Source: Conidiobolus incongruus B7586 (Eukaryota; Entomophthoromycota; Entomophthoromycetes; Entomophthorales; Conidiobolaceae). From it: a stretch of DNA of 10,147 bases. A model generated the notes under the pieces. It was not told where the DNA came from, made no database searches, and saw only the letters and a program-made list of their open reading frames with translations. Below are positions 7,326-10,147 of the stretch, in pieces (the first letter of the stretch is position 1; each line of letters begins with the position of its first letter). The position numbers and the translations under genes were made by a program. The DNA lies in contig JNEM01006413.1 of NCBI GenBank assembly GCA_000697335.1, positions 1 through 10,147 on the forward strand, read 5' to 3'.

Positions 7326-9235
7326 CCTATTCTAATTTTTGTACTCCATTGGACTTCGACTAATAGAGATTTTAAAGCATCATGACACTTTATACATGTT
7401 CGATTTTCTATTTATGCTCGATAATTGATAACATTGTTAATAGAATATTCATTATCCGTGAACTTTGACATAAAATAATTAAATTATTAATCAGAATGAC
7501 TATGTTGAATTGTATAATTGGGGAATAATCTGTTAAATTTGATTATAAAGCAAGAGGATATGTCATTTGTATGTTTTTGAATTAGAAATAGTTTAAAGTA
7601 TTGAGATCTAAATCTAGATATATTCTTAAAAATAAGTCAATAAAATCTAATCTTGGAATGGTTCCGCCTTGATCTTTAATAATTTAATTTAATAATGTGT
7701 TAGATCTATAGCAATAAAAACAAACCCTGTACTGAAAAAATCTCAAACATCAATATGCTTCATCCTTATTTCTAACTCTATGACATCTTTTTTGACAAAT
7801 GTGCGAGAGAGTTTGGAGTATTCCCTTCAGTTGAATATAAAAATCAACAATCGTATCCATAATCAATACATAACTAAATACAATAAATCTTCTTAGATTC
7901 AATCCCAAGCAAGCTCAAGAAAAAGTTGAAATGTATAATAGGTATTCTTATTCATAGTATAAACTCCAAGATTTAGTTTGTATTTTGGCTATTATAGATT
8001 TTTTTCATCAATTTAATATAATTATCCAAATTTATTTACACTCTTGAAATAAAATATTTGCATTATTGTATCTAATTTTTATAATTTACTGTTTAAAATA
8101 TTGATTAAAATTATTAGATCTTAAATACCTTCTATTTAAACAAAATAACTCTGCTAATATTATAAAATGAATTTTTTGTTTTTTTCTATAATATAAAAAT
8201 TTAAAAATTTAAAATAATGAAAATTAATTATTATATAATTACTCCATCATCATATGTCTCAAGTGACTAATATATTCAATTACCAAAAGTTTTTAAATAC
8301 TTCTGCAATATCTTTTTATAGGACTAGGTTTACAAAATTTTAAATGGCATAAAATATAAATTAAAAATCAACGATATTTTCGGTGGTAATTTACATAATA
8401 CATTAAGTATTAAATTAATATTATCATTACTTTATCCTTGATAATTATATATATATATATTATTATCATTCCAAACATACATTAATATCCATTTAATTAA
8501 GGCCATATGTTTAATTTCTAAATCAATATTGAGTATTGTATTATTTTTCATTTTTGAGGTATAAATTTATAATTTATTTATTTTATCAGTCAAACCCAAA
8601 TATGATTTTATTTTGAAATTTGATAAGCCAATTATTTTCAACACTATTACTATTTTAACTATTTTTTATATAATAATAAAAAATCCAATTATTCTGATAT
8701 TTAACTCTATAATCAAAAATAACATTATTAATTTTAAAAATATAATTAAGGATTAAATTTATAATAAGAGATGTTTTTCATATTGTCCCATATTCTGTCT
8801 TTTATATGCTAAGCATTAGTTATTTGAAAATATATTAATAATACATAAAGTAATTTTAATAATCTCAAATAAGCAATTCATAAAACAAAATAAAAAACCA
8901 TCTATAACACATGTTTGAATAGTAAATTTGAGGAGATTTGTTGTTTATTTCTTATTTTCGATTATTTCTTAACTCTTGTTTTTTGTCAACTGGTTGAATC
9001 GGTTCCATTATCGTGTTTGAGCAGTAATAAAAAATTTATGTTATTATTTAAAATTAATGGGTAATTAATATTGTTATCTGAGAGTGACATTAGCCAATAC
9101 AATTTTTCTGTCAATAAAATTCAAAATTTCTAATATTTATTTTTCAAGTTATAACAAATTATGTATAATTTTATTATTTAATATCAATATATTATAATAA
9201 AATTCTATAAAGCTATATTTATAATTATGATGAAG
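7326..9235. other. Gene-free AT-rich intergenic stretch
   Basis: Nearly 1.9 kb with no supportable gene. A slightly less AT-rich part around 7730-7960 has a minus-strand open run of about 54 codons, a length expected several times by chance in a window this AT-rich. A TA microsatellite sits at 8446-8460. Confidence 0.65.
8446..8460. repeat. TA dinucleotide microsatellite
   Basis: Fifteen bases of uninterrupted alternating TA in AT-rich DNA. Confidence 0.8.
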
Positions 9236-9460
9236 AATAATCTTGTCCATCACTCAAGAAACTCTGACTATTGCACTAATGCAAGAAGTCACATTGGAAG
9301 TACTTCATTTTATGAACTAGTCTAACTTAGTGCTTTCCACCTGAAGTTATTCATAGCCACCCAAACTCAACAATTGAACCTATTATAAGATCATCACAAG
9401 CCAATCAATAAACCTATCTTTCCATCTTCATTCTCAAAAGTATCCAGTCTCTAAGTTTTT

Positions 9461-9497
9461 CTCGTAACACTCACAAAACGTATTGAGTTGTGACGAG
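9461..9497. repeat. Imperfect stem-loop, 12 pairs
   Basis: CTCGT (9461-9465) pairs with ACGAG (9493-9497), ACA (9467-9469) with TGT (9489-9491), and CTCA (9470-9473) with TGAG (9484-9487), with one A/G mismatch, one bulged T at 9488 and a 10-base loop. There are no wobble pairs on the plus strand, so both strands can fold. An alternative CTCAC/GTGAG pairing (9470-9474 with 9499-9503) competes with it. Confidence 0.55.
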
Positions 9498-9544
9498 CGT
9501 GAGATATTTACTTTATTCGAAGACCTTGATTTGCAGTAAGCTAT

Positions 9545-9562
9545 TTTCACCCAATTTGGTGA
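9545..9562. repeat. Near-palindrome TTCACC / GGTGAA
   Basis: TTCACC and GGTGAA flank CAATTT; the inner bases nearly continue the symmetry, giving a dyad of about 18 bases. It could be a short hairpin or a dimer-binding site. Confidence 0.45.
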
Positions 9563-9586
9563 ACCCTCTTAATTTCCCTTAACCTT

Positions 9587-9608
9587 GTGGTAATCTATCA
9601 TTTACCAC
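9587..9608. repeat. Perfect 7-bp stem-loop
   Basis: GTGGTAA (9587-9593) and TTACCAC (9602-9608) pair perfectly around an 8-base loop. It lies 24 bases from the preceding near-palindrome. Confidence 0.5.
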
Positions 9609-9668
9609 TGGCGATTCCCCGTTTAAGCTCTAAAAGACTACTTCCTCCCACGTTTACGGTCGTCAATT

Positions 9669-10147
9669 ATTACTAAGCTTTTTTATATTAAAGCAATTGA
9701 AATTATATGCTATATTATATAATTTATAAAGTGATATTGTTAATAAATATATGTTTATATAATACTCACTAATATTCAAGTATTTATTGAAATATTTTAT
9801 ATAAATAGTTTTTATAGATTATCAGATATATAAATAAAAATAAAAAATTAGTAATAATAATTCAAGAGTTATTAAGTTAATATAATTATTTAAAATAATT
9901 AAAACTATATTATTTATAATAAAAAGTATTTAAAAAATTAAATTCCCTAATAAATTATATTTACTTACATATTTTATTTTTATCAAAGCCTATTATAGTA
10001 TATATCAAAATTAATTTATAAATAATAACCTATTTAATATAAATATTAAAAACTAATGAAACCGATTAATATATATATATATTTATTAAATATATCTTTA
10101 TAGATTTTATATAATAAAACAACATTTAATAAAAAATTATAAAATTA
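9669..10147. other. AT-rich tail with no gene seen
   Basis: Extremely AT-rich (near 85-90% A+T by eye) low-complexity sequence to the window end, including an AT microsatellite at 10069-10082. No feature is supported. Confidence 0.65.
10069..10082. repeat. AT dinucleotide microsatellite
   Basis: Seven AT units in low-complexity DNA. Confidence 0.8.

Larger units (their letters stand above)
9240..9668 (-). other. GC-elevated island 3 with strong inverted repeats
   Basis: About 40% GC in flanks near 15-20%, with fairly sharp edges. Here the minus strand is the G-rich one, opposite to islands 1 and 2. All frames have stops at about the chance rate; a 32-codon open frame beginning with ATG ATG at about 9228 on the plus strand resembles nothing known. 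Three inverted repeats lie in its right half: 9461-9497, 9545-9562 and 9587-9608. It could be a structured RNA gene read on the minus strand or an old decayed insertion. No tRNA, 5S rRNA or spliceosomal RNA signature was found. Confidence 0.45.

Noticed and set aside
7395-7410. GTTCGATTT as a tRNA T-loop or B box
   Set aside because: The final C of the B-box consensus is missing and no acceptor, anticodon or A-box partner could be found around it.
7760-7930. Minus-strand open run of about 54 codons in a slightly less AT-rich patch
   Set aside because: Stop frequency at this composition predicts several such runs in 10 kb, and the translation shows no recognisable domain.
9228-9326. 32-codon plus-strand frame starting ATG ATG at the edge of island 3
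   Set aside because: Too short and without similarity to anything I know; stops beyond it occur at the chance rate.
1-10147. CRISPR array, prophage, insertion sequence or bacterial operon
   Set aside because: There are no regularly spaced repeats, no terminal inverted repeats around a transposase frame, no ribosome binding sites and no packed genes; the window looks eukaryotic.

Overview
The window is very AT-rich (intergenic DNA roughly 80% A+T by eye) and carries one clearly intact protein gene: an intronless 438-codon major facilitator transporter of the monocarboxylate-transporter type, as found in many copies in fungi. Eukaryotic-style features (a TATA box upstream, an AATAAA signal downstream, no bacterial ribosome binding site, no operon packing, kilobases of gene-free DNA) and the fungal look of the transporter suggest a nuclear contig of an AT-rich fungus, perhaps an early-diverging lineage. 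The lineage is inference; the transporter subfamily is well supported by the sequence.

Layout. 1-1549: AT-rich intergenic DNA with no gene seen. 1591-2907 (minus): the intact transporter, with a probable poly(A) signal just after it and a TATA box before it. 2975-4585: AT-rich intergenic. 4586-4930: a G-rich, about 40% GC island with no convincing gene. 4985-5160: AT-rich spacer. 5165-5505: a second G-rich island with several possible RNA stem-loops. 5506-6040: AT-rich. 6041-7310 (minus): a full-length but dead second copy of the same transporter, with at least four frameshifts, four in-frame stops and a shortened 5' end. 7326-9235: AT-rich intergenic. 9240-9668: a third GC-elevated island, G-rich on the minus strand, with strong inverted repeats. 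9669-10147: AT-rich tail.

How it fits together. The two transporter copies lie about 4.4 kb apart on the same strand, which fits an old local duplication followed by decay of the distal copy; the TATA-like motif is preserved upstream of both. The three islands stand out because their base composition is gene-like or structured-RNA-like while no reading frame in them is better than chance. They are either decayed insertions or exons, or structured non-coding RNAs, and are the main unexplained content. I do not see convincing evidence of a new multi-gene system here.
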